A stretch of 64,000 nucleotides of DNA from Eutrigla gurnardus (lineage: Eukaryota > Chordata > Actinopteri > Perciformes > Triglidae), in contig OY741264.1 in NCBI GenBank assembly GCA_963514095.1, positions 36,258,869 to 36,322,868 on the forward strand, given 5' to 3'. Position 1 is the first letter of the stretch, and each line of letters starts with the position of its first letter. The notes beneath the pieces were generated by a model that ran no database searches, was not told the DNA's origin, and worked only from the letters and a program-made list of their open reading frames with translations. This document shows positions 1-11,045 of this stretch, piece by piece. A program made the translations under genes and the position numbers.

Positions 1-1566
1 AATTCAGGGTTACACATTGACGCAGAGTGCAGAGGGCTCCGTGGTGCTAGCCAGATACTATTGTAAGGGTCCACCTACCACATTACCGTGCTCCCTACTG
101 TTGTGGCAATGAATTGCATAGCGACACGGTTAACCCGACAGAACTTCAAAGGTCCCATGACTGTGTCCAAGCGACTGGGTGTCCAGTGTGTTGGGTCATT
201 TGCCGTTGTTATACTGGGCAGCCAGCTGCCAGTTCTGCCGTCGTTTTTGTGGTTAGGTCCACGGATATAAACAGACGGCGGTATACTGGGGTCTGTTTTG
301 GACAGCCAATTTGATGCCTCGGAGGGTACACTTATTGCCGTGCTTCACGTCACATCACATGTTTATGCCAACTTCAATGGCAGCCAAGTGGGAGCTTTTT
401 GGAAAAGAAGGAATATTACACCTCCCTTTTAGATAGACAAGGCGGCAGATTGCAGCCTTTACCTTGCTGCAAATGTGCCACCTGGTCTATCTAAAAGGGG
501 CTATTATGTAACCATGAATTGGACCTCAGTCCTCTTTCTGTTCCCACTTCTCCTCCCCTCTGGAGATCTCTGCTGCAGTATGGGTCCAGTAGTTCAAAGT
601 CACTGTTTGACAAACAGCACAGAAAATAAACCAAACCTTTATTTATCAGCTTCAGACGACATATATTCAAACTTGAGTCAGAAGACTAGTTGTTGGCTGG
701 TCTGCATGTTCCAGCGCAAGGCCGTAGCTACCATTGAGGACACCGAGGTCATGTCCTCGCCATTTTTTCACTGATTTCACTTTCCAATTTTTAAAAGTTG
801 ACTTTTTTTTCCTTCCATAACCAAGGGAAAATAAGTATAGCGGTACAGCTTTTACAGCTGTTATAGAGCGTGGTCGCAGGTATTATTACAATGTTTCCAT
901 TTCATTGTCTTCGCGACAAGTCTATTTTTTTCTCACGAGATATTGTTTTTAACATTCATTTTATGCCGACCGGGGGCGAGCGCGCACGCTATCAGGCACC
1001 GAAAAAAAACTAAAAAGGAGCCGGTTAGAAATGAAGATAGGAAAAGCACAAAGAATGTCCAGGAGACCCGTCCTCACGAACGAGGGAGGATCAGATCAGA
1101 TGGTGGCACAGGTTTAGCGATGAGGAAATCGTCACTGTCAGCTGCACATTCTGTCAGCAGGTCCGCTCCATGCAGACACTTTACAATTGATTGGTGCGAC
1201 TGTTTGATGTGATTTAAAATAAAGATTATTCTGTGAATTCCGGGTTCGTTGTGGTGGTATGTCTTCTTGATGCTCAGCCAGGTACACAGGACAATCAAAC
1301 GGAGAAACGGAGACGTACTTTTCAGTGTTTACTTTCTTAACTAGCCGGCTTCATCACCATGACTGCGACCAAACAATCACAACTACTAGGCTACTGAACC
1401 AATCACAGGCCAGGGGAACAGGGTCTATGACACACACGTAGGAACATGAATAGGACGATACAAAATATCTAACAACTAATTTACATCTGTCAACAATTAA
1501 TTAAATTTACTATACCCAAACATATCCCAACTTAACACTATTTCATTGGTTTGTGGTTGGGAATTA
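1..1566. other. No gene recognised
   Basis: Several short open frames occur, but none has a recognisable domain or supported splice sites. The stretch holds a hairpin (424-499) and low-complexity A/T tracts near 1490-1560. Part of it may be old transposon sequence; I cannot assign it. Confidence 0.5.
424..499. repeat. 24-bp inverted repeat with 28-nt loop
   Basis: Arms 424-447 and 476-499 are reverse complements with two mismatches (core TTTTAGATAGAC / GTCTATCTAAAA). The spacer is 28 nt. It could be the centre of a palindromic MITE or a transcribed hairpin. No wider inverted repeat was seen around it. Confidence 0.7.
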
Positions 1567-1928
1567 TTGAAACAGGGTGATAAGCAAGTGCAGAGCAGTG
1601 CAGGGATGTAAAACCAAGTGTTTCTCAACCTTGGGGTCGAGGCCCCAAGTGGGGCCGCCTGGAATTCAAATGGGGTCGCCTGAAATGTCTAGTCATTTAA
1701 AAAAAAATTACTGATAATAATATATTTTTTAACTAGTCTAATTATTATTATTTTTTAAATTATGATTAAAAACACCACACAGAATCTTAAATAACTGTAT
1801 TCTATACTTTTACTTTCTCAAATATCGAGTTCAAATAAAATGCAGCATATAGCCTACTTTTTTTTTTATTGAAACAGGGTTCTTATGGTGATAAGCAACT
1901 GGTAGAGCAGTGCAGGGATGTAAAGCCA
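1567..1928. repeat. Direct duplication around a short hAT-like fragment
   Basis: A block reading GTGATAAGCAA ... GCAGTGCAGGGATGTAAA occurs at about 1567-1615 and again, slightly diverged, at 1868-1928. Between them lies an A/T-rich fragment beginning TTTCTCAACCTTGGGGTC, which resembles the terminus of some vertebrate hAT elements (resemblance from memory). The repeat is too long for a transposition target duplication, so a local tandem duplication is likely. Confidence 0.5.
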
Positions 1929-2318
1929 AGGGGGCCACTGAGTCTGGAAAACCTACAGTGGCATGGCATGTAGTGGTGAACCTTCCCTTGCAGTCTTAAA
2001 GCAGTCCCCTTAGGATGCAGCTAATATATTGTAATAGAACAGAATCAACCTTTATTATCCACCAAAGGTGTAGAATTGTCTTGGGATCACCATTTGCAGA
2101 AGATAAAGCACTAATTATACTAAAATCACAATGACAACATACTGGATTAAAATAAGTCAAAATAACAGTTTGCTATGTTAGGATGGATAATTCATATTGT
2201 GCTGGACTTTATTTTTTAATATAGCCCTAACATGTTATTATGGTAGACCTATGACTCAGTTGCTTACACTTGTTTCTAAAAAAAAATCAACAGAGGAGGA
2301 GACAGGAGAGAAGGATGA

Positions 2319-5318
2319 GGAAATTGGGACAGTGTCAGGAGGAGAAGAGAGAGAGAGGGCAGGAGAAGTCACCAGTCAGGATTCCCAGTCAGGAGGAGAA
2401 GAGAGAGAGAGGGCAGGAGAAGTCACCAGTCAGGATTCCCAGTCAGGAGGAGAAGAGAGAGAGAGGGCAGGAGAAGTCACCAGTCAGGAGGAGAAGAGAG
2501 AGAGAGGGCAGGAGAAGTCACCAGTCAGGATTCCCAGTCAGGACGAGAAGAGAGAGAGAGAGAGGGCAGGAGAAATCACCAGTCAGGATTCCCAGTCAGG
2601 AGGAGAAGAGAGAGAGAGGGCAGGAGAAGTCACCAGTCAGGATTCCCAGTCAGGAGGAGAAGAGAGAGAGAGGGCAGGAGAAGTCACCAGTCAGGATTCC
2701 CAGTCAGGAGGAGAAGAGAGAGAGAGAGGGCAGGAGAAATCACCAGTCAGGATTCCCAGTCAGGAGGAGAAGAGAGAGAGAGGGCAGGAGAAGTCACCAG
2801 TCAGGATTCCCAGTCAGGAGGAGAAGAGAGAGAGAGGGCAGGAGAAGTCACCAGTCAGGATTCCCAGTCAGGAGGAGAAGAGAGAGAGAGGGCAGGAGAA
2901 GTCACCAGTCAGGATTCCCAGTCAGGACGAGAAGAGAGAGAGAGGGCAGGAGAAGTCACCAGTCAGGATTCCCAGTCAGGAGGAGAAGAGAGAGAGAGGG
3001 CAGGAGAAGTCACCAGTCAGGATTCCCAGTCAGGAGGAGAAGAGAGAGAGAGGGCAGGAGAAGTCACCAGTCAGGATTCCCAGTCAGGAGGAGAAGAGAG
3101 AGAGAGGGCAGGAGAAGTCACCAGTCAGAGTCAGGATGCTCAGTCAGGAGGAGAACCTGGTGCATGCTTATCCCAAGCCCATGACCCAGCAATTTACAAA
3201 GGCCAGAGTCACTACTCTGATGAAGATAGGCAGAGCATTCTCCAGAACAAATGGAGCAGAATCCAATATAAATATCCTCAAAGGCAATTTGGGAAAAGGC
3301 TCCTCAGATACAATGTGGAGTGGGAAAAAAAATACCCCTGGTTGCGATACTCTCCATCTGAAGATGCAGCATATTGCTGTGTGTGCATTTTGTTTGGCAA
3401 ACAAAAAGGGTCAAATGCCACATTCCAGAGGGAGGGATTTAAGGACTGGAAGAATGCTGTAGGTGAGAAAAGGGGGATCATCCAAAATCACGGAAACACT
3501 CCAGGGCATATGGCAGCTTCTGATCCGGCAGAAAACTTCCTTCATGTATGTAAAGGACAAAGGAGAGACATACATTCTGTAATCAGTAAAACATATTCAG
3601 ACAAAGTTCAGACCAACCGTAACATCTTGCTTTCGATCCTTGACATAATACTGAATCTTGGAAAGAGAAATATTGCATTCCGTGGCAATTGGAATGGAGA
3701 GACCCTTGAAGAGGATGGCAACTTCCAGCACTTTGTTAACTGGAAACCCAAGTTTGATGACACACTTAAACTACACCTTGAGACAGCACCTCGGAATGCT
3801 ACATATGTGTCACCATCAATTCAAAATGAATTGATTGCATGCTGTGGGGCAGAGATCCAAGAAACAATTATTCAGAAAATCAAACAATCAAAATACTTCT
3901 CAGTTTTGGCAGATGAAACAGCAGATATAGGTGGAACAGAGCAGTTATCTATTTGCATCCGTTATGTATCAGAGGTTTTTGAGATACAAGAGGATTTTCT
4001 GGGTTTTTGTGCACTTGACAGGCAGGATGCTGCATCCATCACTCATGCCATCCTAGCACAGTTAGAGAAGTGGGGGCTCCCTATTGCTTTTCTGCGGGGC
4101 CAAGGGTATGACGGTGCTAGCACCATGAGCGGTAGGTTGGGTGGTGTTCAGAAGAAGATAAGGGAGCTTCAACCACGAGCCCTTTTTACTCACTGCCGTA
4201 GCCATGCCTTGAATCTTGTGGTGGTCCATGGATGCAGTGATGTCCCAATCGTGAGAAACACGATGACTACGATTGAGAAAATAGCTGTTTTCTTCTCAGC
4301 ATCGGCTACAAAGAAAAACATGCTGCAAGACCATGTTTTGCAGGAGCAAGGTGAGGGGGCCAGAGGAGGAATCCCTTTGATGTCTGATACCAGATGGGGG
4401 TCCAGAATTAAAACAGTGGGTGCCTTCCTCTCGAAGCTCCATCCCATTTACTCGGCACTGCAAAAAATTGAAAGTGATGGAACACGCCTTAATTCAGAAA
4501 AGGCCAGCAGGCTGCGAAACAGCATAGAATCGTTTGATACGATCATTACTGCAGTAATAGTCCACAAAGTTCTTGGCTACATACTGCCACTGACAACAAG
4601 GCTGCAGTCACCAAATGTGGATCTATTAAGCGCCTACAAGGAGGGGCGAGAAGTGGCTGAGGTCATTGAGAGCCTGCGCTGTGAGGAGAGATTCAGCTCC
4701 ATTTATCAAGAAGCAGTGCGGATGGCTAGCACCATTGATGTTGCCCCTGTTAAGAAACGCATAACAACAACACAAAAACACAGAAGCAATGCACCTTCAG
4801 ATTCAGTTGCAGAGCATTATCGAGTGAATTTGTTTCTTCCTTTCCTCGACCATGTCACTAGAGAACTGAAGACCAGGTTTGCTGAAGGCGATGAACCAGC
4901 GCTGCTTGCAGCCCTCCTAGTGCCGAATGCCCTGCCACAGCTGACCGACAGCAAAGAAAATCTTCTCCTGTCATGGTACAAAGAGGACCTGCCCCAGCCT
5001 GATGCTGCAGAGCAAGAAATACACAGATGGAAACATCATTTCAAGATGTATACTGGACATCTCCCTGAATCAGCAAAGGAGACACTGCAGAGCATTGACA
5101 TGGGCTGTTATCCCAATATTCAGTGCATCCTTTGCATGTACCTCACATTGCCAGTCACCATTTGCTCCTGTGAAAGGTCTTTCTCAGCTCTACGCCGACT
5201 CAAAAACTGGCTTCGATCTGGCATGGGGGATGAGAGGCTGTCTGGTCTTGCTCTCATGCATGTACACAGAACCATGGCGGTAGATCCCATGAAAGTCCTC
5301 CAGAGGTGGGATCCTTAG
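2319..5318 (+). CDS. hAT-type transposase (ZMYM/THAP12-like), N-terminus out of frame
   Basis: A DNA transposase of the hAT superfamily, of the group from which vertebrate ZMYM and THAP12-like genes derive. The frame is open from 2319 through the 54-bp array to the stop at 5316-5318. After the array come a TTF-type zinc finger (WLRYS, YCCVCILF, about 3340-3400), a DUF4371-like segment (FSVLADETADIGG), a conserved H-C block (FTHCRSHALNL) and a C-terminal dimerisation domain (TICSCERSFSALRRLKNWLR). The roughly 690 residues after the array have no stop. The plausible start codon (2239, MTQLLTLVSKKK) is in another frame and is separated from the body by the array, so translation would need a compensating slippage or splice. 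It may be a transposon copy or a domesticated gene; I did not find convincing terminal repeats. Confidence 0.8.
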   Translation, partial: GNWDSVRRRREREGRRSHQSGFPVRRRREREGRRSHQSGFPVRRRREREGRRSHQSGGEERERAGEVTSQDSQSGREEREREGRRNHQSGFPVRRRREREGRRSHQSGFPVRRRREREGRRSHQSGFPVRRRRERERAGEITSQDSQSGGEERERAGEVTSQDSQSGGEERERAGEVTSQDSQSGGEERERAGEVTSQDSQSGREERERAGEVTSQDSQSGGEERERAGEVTSQDSQSGGEERERAGEVTSQDSQSGGEERERAGEVTSQSQDAQSGGEPGACLSQAHDPAIYKGQSHYSDEDRQSILQNKWSRIQYKYPQRQFGKRLLRYNVEWEKKYPWLRYSPSEDAAYCCVCILFGKQKGSNATFQREGFKDWKNAVGEKRGIIQNHGNTPGHMAASDPAENFLHVCKGQRRDIHSVISKTYSDKVQTNRNILLSILDIILNLGKRNIAFRGNWNGETLEEDGNFQHFVNWKPKFDDTLKLHLETAPRNATYVSPSIQNELIACCGAEIQETIIQKIKQSKYFSVLADETADIGGTEQLSICIRYVSEVFEIQEDFLGFCALDRQDAASITHAILAQLEKWGLPIAFLRGQGYDGASTMSGRLGGVQKKIRELQPRALFTHCRSHALNLVVVHGCSDVPIVRNTMTTIEKIAVFFSASATKKNMLQDHVLQEQGEGARGGIPLMSDTRWGSRIKTVGAFLSKLHPIYSALQKIESDGTRLNSEKASRLRNSIESFDTIITAVIVHKVLGYILPLTTRLQSPNVDLLSAYKEGREVAEVIESLRCEERFSSIYQEAVRMASTIDVAPVKKRITTTQKHRSNAPSDSVAEHYRVNLFLPFLDHVTRELKTRFAEGDEPALLAALLVPNALPQLTDSKENLLLSWYKEDLPQPDAAEQEIHRWKHHFKMYTGHLPESAKETLQSIDMGCYPNIQCILCMYLTLPVTICSCERSFSALRRLKNWLRSGMGDERLSGLALMHVHRTMAVDPMKVLQRWDP
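2336..3145 (+). repeat. 54-bp coding minisatellite, about 15 copies
   Basis: The unit is 54 bp, purine-rich, and encodes 18 residues reading SGGEERERAGEVTSQDSQ in one frame. The other two + frames are also open, reading QEEKRERGQEKSPVRIPS and RRREREGRRSHQSGFPV. Copies differ in the length of the internal GA run, and two-base differences shift the reading frame inside the array. It lies at the 5' end of the hAT transposase frame. Confidence 0.9.
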
Positions 5319-5355
5319 TCCTTCAGTGGACACTAAGGACTAAGTGTCCACTGAA
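5312..5355. repeat. Overlapping inverted repeats at the transposase stop codon
   Basis: Arms 5322-5334 and 5343-5355 are a perfect 13-bp inverted repeat (TTCAGTGGACACT) with an 8-nt spacer. The preceding CCTTAGTCCTT, which includes the stop codon, can also pair with AAGGACTAAG at 5335-5344. The two hairpins share bases and exclude each other. Confidence 0.8.
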
Positions 5356-5631
5356 TTGATAATGATGACATGTTCATGTACATTGCCTATGTCTGTTTAT
5401 TAGTGTATTCTTTATATCATTACAGTTAGTGGTGAGAATCCACTCCAATGAAGCCCAGGAGAAAAAAGAACAAGATCCCCACCTCTGGATTACAAGCCAG
5501 CTGTTCCATAACACCCCCCCCCCCCCCTCAGACACAGACACACACACTCTGTGTTCTATTTGTTCCTTTTGTGCAAATTTTTGTGAAACTCAAAACAGTG
5601 GTTTCTCTATGTTTCATTGCTGCTGGAAATG

Positions 5632-5686
<55 letters not shown>

Positions 5687-6010
5687 GTATAGGCCAGGCC
5701 AGCCATATACAGATGTTAAGGAATTTCAAGACATGAATTTTCATTCCAGTCAATTAATGATAATCAAGTTAAAACCTTCTCTCTCACACAGTTTAATATA
5801 AAACCTCATGTTCATCCACTTAACGTCAGAATTACATGACTGTTTATACAACCAGATGTTCAGCATCACTTGATGTTCCACCTCTTCCTTTTCAATCAAC
5901 GACAAAATGAACGTTGCAGTTCAACATGTTAGTTATTACTGAAAATAAAAGTGTAATTAGCCACACTGATCTGTTCTATTCGTGCTTATTTCTTTCTTTT
6001 TGACCTTGGG
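5356..6010. repeat. Non-coding stretch with poly-C and (AC)n
   Basis: No gene is visible. It contains a C run near 5514-5527 and an (AC)n microsatellite at 5632-5683 of about 26 repeats. The rest is A/T-rich unique sequence. Confidence 0.8.
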
Positions 6011-6015
6011 GTGGG

Positions 6016-7200
6016 TCAGGGGGGCAGTTCAGGCCAGGAGGACTTTTGTTTTGAGGGTTGAGTTGGGATTGACCTCGGTATTTGAAAAATCCTGGCTACG
6101 GCCTTGACAGCGTCATATCTATCAAAAAGAGTTGGATTAATTTGAAGCCTTCTCATTAGATTATCAGATCTGTTTTTAGCTGTAACATCATTTGAAGACA
6201 TAGTTACATGCTCATTTTTCCAGGGCAGTCGGACTTCGTATCTGCCGTCAACAAACTTCACAGTTTCTTCAAATCTTTTCAGAACTGTTTCATCTGTCTG
6301 GGAATGTAATTCTTCCTTACCTATTCCGAGTGACTCCAGTTCCCAAAACCTGCCCAACTGGTTGGAGAGGGTTTGATCTGCTCAACACAGACATGCAGCA
6401 GTTCAACGTCAACAGCTTCGGTGACAAGATTCAGTGTGGTGACCTCTCCTTGCACAAGCCATCCAAACACACTTTCCAGCGCAACAAGTCCGTCTTCCAG
6501 CTTTTCCATTTGACCAGTGACAATTCTCCAGTACTGGTCTCCTCCAATTAGGACTCCCAGTTCTTCTGATTCCATTCCTCTCACGGGAACATCCGCCACA
6601 GGCATTCCTTTTGACTCCAAATCATTTCTTATCGTTTCACTTGCCATTTTAATAATTGAAGAGCTCACCTTGGGCGTCTCCAGGAGCTGAACTTTGATAT
6701 TCTGATTATTTCTGATGTTCCTTAAACTCACCTTCACCTTCTTGCATGTCAGTCTTTGAGGTGTTTTGGAGCCAAATACAAAAACATGAAGTGTTTCTTT
6801 ACCTACTATTGGCAGGTTAAGTGCTCTGGATATGTCTTCTGGAATAAAACTACGTGAGCTCCCTCCATCTAAAAGACATCCAGCCACCTGACTTTGAGTG
6901 GGTGCGTCTATCCAAACGGTAGCTGTTTGGAGTAAAACTGTACTACTCATAGAACTACTGGGAGCTGCACTTGCTATCACTGCATCTGCTGTAAGATTTC
7001 GGGCAACTTGCTGTGTGCTTTCTTGTCTCTCTTCTGTGTGTTTTTCTTGTTGATTGGCTAATTGAGGACAGACTACTTTGTGGTGTCTTCGTCCACATTC
7101 TTCACAGGTAATTCCCTGCGTCTTACAATGACGTGCTATATGTCTGCTGCCTAAACACACAAAACACTTGCCTTCTTTTCTTCATTTTTCTCTCCTCAGT
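6016..7200 (-). pseudogene. BEL/Pao zinc knuckle and aspartic protease, truncated
   Basis: The frame begins with a cysteine/histidine cluster (CLGSRHIARHC, CEECGRRHHKVVC, about 7085-7160), then reaches the DUF1758 protease with its active-site-like LLDGGSSRSFI (about 6870-6890) and the GVLIGGDQYW block (about 6545). Near 6340 a frameshift interrupts FWELESLGI, which continues in another frame as a typical Pao linker (FVDGRYEVRLPWK). The coding sequence then stops at 6016, before the reverse transcriptase. The usual DTGS-type aspartate motif reads DGGSS here. Confidence 0.8.
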
Positions 7201-7207
7201 TCAAGAG

Positions 7208-8305
7208 TCAGTTCTGTACAGTTCTTAGATCTCTGATGGTTTCCTCCACAGAATATACACTTTGGCTCATCTCTGACGCTGACAGCGTGAAGCGAGGCTG
7301 TAGAGGCTGTGTAAGATCTCCTTTTTTACGGTATTCTTTTCTCCACATAGGACTTTTCCCATTGTTTCTCTTTATCTGGTTGGTGCACATTCTGGGTGAG
7401 ATTGGCTGCTCTTTCACGACTTTCAACCTCCTTTTGGAAGAACGTCATCAGGCTTTGGACACTGAACGTGTTGTCATTATTTGCATCATCTCTTTCACTA
7501 GCGTTTTGACGGGTGAACTGCAAAGCCATTTCTTCTGGTATCATCTTCATGAGAATAGGGCAGAGCAAGTTGCCATAACTGTCAGAGACTACTCCCATTG
7601 AGCCTAAACTGCACACTTGTATCTCGATGTCATCATATAGCCTGCGTAAAGCTGCGACATCCCAGGCCCTTTTTACTGGTGTCAGATTTAATAGCTTATT
7701 CATATGTGCATTTATGATGAGATCTTTACGCCCAAATCGGCTGATAAGCATTTTCTTTGCATTGTCATCATTTTGGTCTGATAAAGAAAGTCCCATAACT
7801 ACATTAGCTGCAGTGCCATATAAAAACGACTTCAAATATGTACATTTATCAGACTTGGTTAGACTCGCATTATTGTCAACTGCTGTCTCAAACTGGCTCC
7901 AAAAACATCTCCGGAAAACTTCTCAATGACCAATTTTGGCAACTTGCCTGCTTGTCTTCTCACCTCATTGTTTGAATATTGGGAAGTCACTGAAGCTGCG
8001 CTCTGATTGTCGTCCATATTTCTCAGGATGCGTTTTATCCGGGTCTTTCTTGACATGATTCGATCCATGTATTCAAAGGCTGAATTAACCTCATCTTCCA
8101 AATCATCCCCTGCTGTCTCCGCTTCAATGTCATGGTCACTATCCATTAAAGCTCTTTCTCTCGCCGTCAGATGCTCCAAATATTCATCCAGCAAATCTGT
8201 GCTGGGATCTTCTTTTTCAACCTCCCGATCAATCTTGTCCAAGAGTCGTGTCGTAGCGGCCCGTATTGCTCCCCTTAGTTCCTTTTGTCTTTGCAGGTTC
8301 GACAT
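7208..8305 (-). pseudogene. BEL/Pao gag, frameshifted
   Basis: Gag starts at the ATG at 8305 (MSNLQRQKELRG) and runs through an acidic N-terminal helix region to LPKLVIEKFSGDVF, the start of the Pao-type gag domain. Near 7915 the frame is lost; it resumes one base out as WSQFETAVDNN and then SFLYGTAANVVMG (7835 downwards). A second shift near 7330 separates the body from a CCHC zinc knuckle (CIFCGGNHQRSKNC, about 7215-7260). The breaks look like single-base indels. Gag would form the virus-like core and bind RNA. Confidence 0.8.
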
Positions 8306-8362
8306 GGTTGCTTTGTCCTATTATCCGCGTCTTCAGCTGTCATGCATTCTTTTTGTTTCTTC

Positions 8363-8380
8363 TCCCGGGTTTCGGCACCA
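8363..8380 (-). promoter_or_regulatory. Primer-binding site of the BEL/Pao element
   Basis: The minus strand reads TGGTGCCGAAACCCGGGA two bases inside the LTR edge. This TGG-initial sequence is of the form that pairs with a tRNA 3' end to prime minus-strand DNA synthesis. Confidence 0.75.
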
Positions 8381-8382
8381 AA

Positions 8383-8648
8383 TGTAAGGTGTGGATATAG
8401 GAGGAGTGGAAGTTGCAGGTAAAAAAATTTACACTTTATTTCCTATACTTTAACAACTCTAAAATCAGGGGAAAGGGCAGGGAAAGAGTTCTGTGTGGCG
8501 AGAGTAGCCTTCTCCCAGTGGCGTCTCCCAGGTGACGCACATCAGGTCCTAATGAGCTCTGAGCGCAGACGCACTCAACTGCGGCCTCTCCGCGGCTCCT
8601 CTGAGGAACTGTCCAGGGTGCTGAAGGTGACAGGTTAGAACCGCAACA
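8383..8648 (-). repeat. 5' LTR of the BEL/Pao element
   Basis: The inner edge is marked by the primer-binding site. On the + strand the LTR begins TGTAAGGTGTGG and probably ends with ACA at 8632 or 8648. An AATAAA on the minus strand (about 8437) is a candidate polyadenylation signal. The outer boundary is uncertain because there is no second LTR to compare. Confidence 0.6.
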
Positions 8649-8659
8649 GGTTGAAAGCA

Positions 8660-8814
8660 GAACCCCACCAGTGATGAATGGATGGACATGGTCTATGAGA
8701 TCTATGTTATGGAGAGGAGATCTTTTTCCCTCAAAGTGGAAAAAGAAAGGTTTTACAGGATCTGGACCAAATGGACTGAGTATGTAAAACCAATGAGATG
8801 TGATTTCATATGAC
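8660..8814 (+). pseudogene. C-terminal end of an L1/Tx1-like LINE ORF2
   Basis: The frame reads EWMDMVYEIYVMERRSFSL, then RFYRIWTKWTEYV, and stops at 8814. This is the pattern of the extreme C-terminus of L1-clade ORF2 proteins (W...EIY.ME then a W..W motif). The upstream part is absent and an in-frame stop lies near 8650. Sequence to about 9170, with AATAAA near 9150, looks like its 3' untranslated region. Confidence 0.6.
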
Positions 8815-9195
8815 TGTACTTGGGCATTGTGTGAACCTGTCCTCCCTTTGTTTGTGTGTGTGAGTGTTATTTGGATTGTCTCAAGTGGTCCCCAGTTCTG
8901 TTCTGTTCTGATACTGTTCTCAACTAAAACCAGTAAGAGTCAGAAAAACATTCCAGAAGGCCAATATGGACCAAATCACATGGACTTCCTGGAAGCATCT
9001 TTATCTGTCTTTGAATGACTAAGATTGGAATTCATGTATGTGATGGTAATTTGCCTTTCTAAAGAAAAAGATCATTTCAAAACAATAACATGGAAAACCA
9101 TGCCAGATTGTGAAGACAAACTTTATTCTGTTCTTTTCTTCCTCTAAAATAAAACTTGCATCAAATGAAAATGTATGAACTCTATTTGAATTCCA
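8815..9195 (+). other. Probable LINE 3' UTR, no gene
   Basis: A/T-rich sequence following the LINE stop codon, with a candidate AATAAA near 9150. No other feature is visible. Confidence 0.4.
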
Positions 9196-9501
9196 ATGAA
9201 TAGTAATTTCTTGTTTTCATGTTCAACTATCCATCAGAGTAACATGAGAGAGAAAGGGAAGCATGCAGAAGAGTTGAGCAGAGGTGGAAGGGGATACATT
9301 GCACATCTCATTCCAAACACTGAAGGATCTTCTGGATCAATACACGATCACAAACACTTCATTGACAAGTATGTTTTCACACACAAGGAATGTGACGTGG
9401 TGATTGGTGCAGAACAATACACACAGTCAGATAGTAGAATGACATCGTTACATCATTATGAAAACGGAACATTTACAATAGAATATGTGGAACTAATATA
9501 G
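9196..9501 (+). other. Unrecognised 101-codon open frame
   Basis: An ATG-initiated frame with no recognisable domain, signal peptide or membrane segment. It sits between a LINE 3' end and the 71-bp satellite. It may be chance; I cannot name a function. Confidence 0.15.
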
Positions 9502-9535
9502 AAGAACAGCTTCAATGATGTCAGCCATTCAAGGG

Positions 9536-11045
9536 TCTAGACCTCTGGGGGACCACAGTCTCTGGTTCCTCACATAGTCTGCTCTCTGGACTAATGTGAG
9601 CTACTATCTAGACCTCTGGGGGACCACAGTCTCTGGTTCCTCACATAGTCTGGTCTCTGGACTAATGTGAGCTACTATCTAGACCTCTGGGGGACCACAG
9701 TCTCTGGTTCCTCACATAGTCTGGTCTCTGGACTAATGGGAGCTACTATCTAGACCTCTGGGGGACCACAGTCTCTGGTTCCTCACATAGTCTGCTCTCT
9801 GGACTAATGTGAGCTACTATCTAGACCTCTGGGGGACCACAGTCTCTGGTTCCTCACATAGTCTGGTCTCTGGACTAATGTGGTCTACTATCTAGACCTC
9901 TGGGGGACCACAGTCTCTGGTTCCTCACATAGTCTGGTCTCTGGACTAATGTGGTCTGCTATCTAGACCTCTGGGGGACCACAGTCTCTGGTTCCTCACA
10001 TAGTCTGGTCTCTGGACTAATGTGAGCTACTATCTAGACCTCTGGGGGACCACAGTCTCTGGTTCCTCACATAGTCTGGTCTCTGGACTAATGGGAGCTA
10101 CTATCTAGACCTCTGGGGGACCACAGTCTCTGGTTCCTCACATAGTCTGCTCTCTGGACTAATGTGATCTACTATCTAGACCTCTGGGGGACCACAGTCT
10201 CTGGTTCCTCACATAGTCTGCTCTCTGGACTAATGTGAGCTACTATCTAGACCTCTGGGGGATCACAGTCTCTGGTTCCTCACATAGTCTGGTCTCTGGA
10301 CTAATGGGAGCTACTATCTAGACCTCTGGGGGACCACAGTCTCTGGTTCCTCACATAGTCTGGTCTCTGGACTAATGTGAGCTACTATCTAGACCTCTGG
10401 GGGACCACAGTCTCTGGTTCCTCACATAGTCTGGTCTCTGGACTAATGTGGTCTACTATCTAGACCTCTGGGGGACCACAGTCTCTGGTTCCTCACATAG
10501 TCTGGTCTCTGGACTAATGTGGTCTACTATCTAGACCTCTGGGGGACCACAGTCTCTGGTTCCTCACATAGTCTGGTCTCTGGACTAATGTGAGCTACTA
10601 TCTAGACCTCTGGGGGACCACAGTCTCTGGTTCCTCACATAGTCTGGTCTCTGGACTAATGTGAACTACTATCTAGACCTCTGGGGGACCACAGTCTCTG
10701 GTTCCTCACATAGTCTGGTCTCTGGACTGATGTGATCTACTATCTAGACCTCTGGGGGACCACAGTCTCTGGTTCCTCACATAGTCTGGTCTCTGGACTA
10801 ATGTGGTCTACTATCTAGACCTCTGGGGGACCACAGTCTCTGGTTCCTCACATAGTCTGGTCTCTGGACTAATGTGGTCTACTATCTAGACCTCTGGGGG
10901 ACCACGGTCTCTGGTTCCTCACATAGTCTGGTCTCTGGACTAATGTGAGCTACTATCTAGACCTCTGGGGGACCACAGTCTCTGGTTCCTCACATAGTCT
11001 GGTCTCTGGACTAATGTGGTCTACTATCTAGACCTCTGGGGGACA
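9536..11045. repeat. 71-bp satellite, about 21 copies
   Basis: The unit begins TCTAGACCTCTGGGGGACC and repeats at exactly 71 bp (for example 9536, 9607, 9678). Copies differ mainly at a few positions (GAGCTAC / GGTCTAC / GATCTAC). It lies just downstream of the NLR gene's last exon. Confidence 0.95.

Larger units (their letters stand above)
6016..8648 (-). mobile_element. BEL/Pao LTR retrotransposon, truncated at its 3' end
   Basis: Read on the minus strand, the order is LTR (about 8648-8383), primer-binding site, gag, zinc knuckles, aspartic protease and the start of the polymerase linker. Homology stops near 6016; reverse transcriptase, RNase H, integrase and the 3' LTR are missing. The domain set (Pao-type DUF1759 gag, DUF1758 protease) is diagnostic of BEL/Pao elements. 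Several single-base frameshifts show the copy is dead. Confidence 0.85.

Noticed and set aside
943..1298. Overlapping frames on both strands
   Set aside because: No recognisable domain, codon pattern or splice signals.
9536..11045. CRISPR-like or gene-coding array
   Set aside because: A simple 71-bp tandem satellite without variable spacers; frames are not conserved between units.
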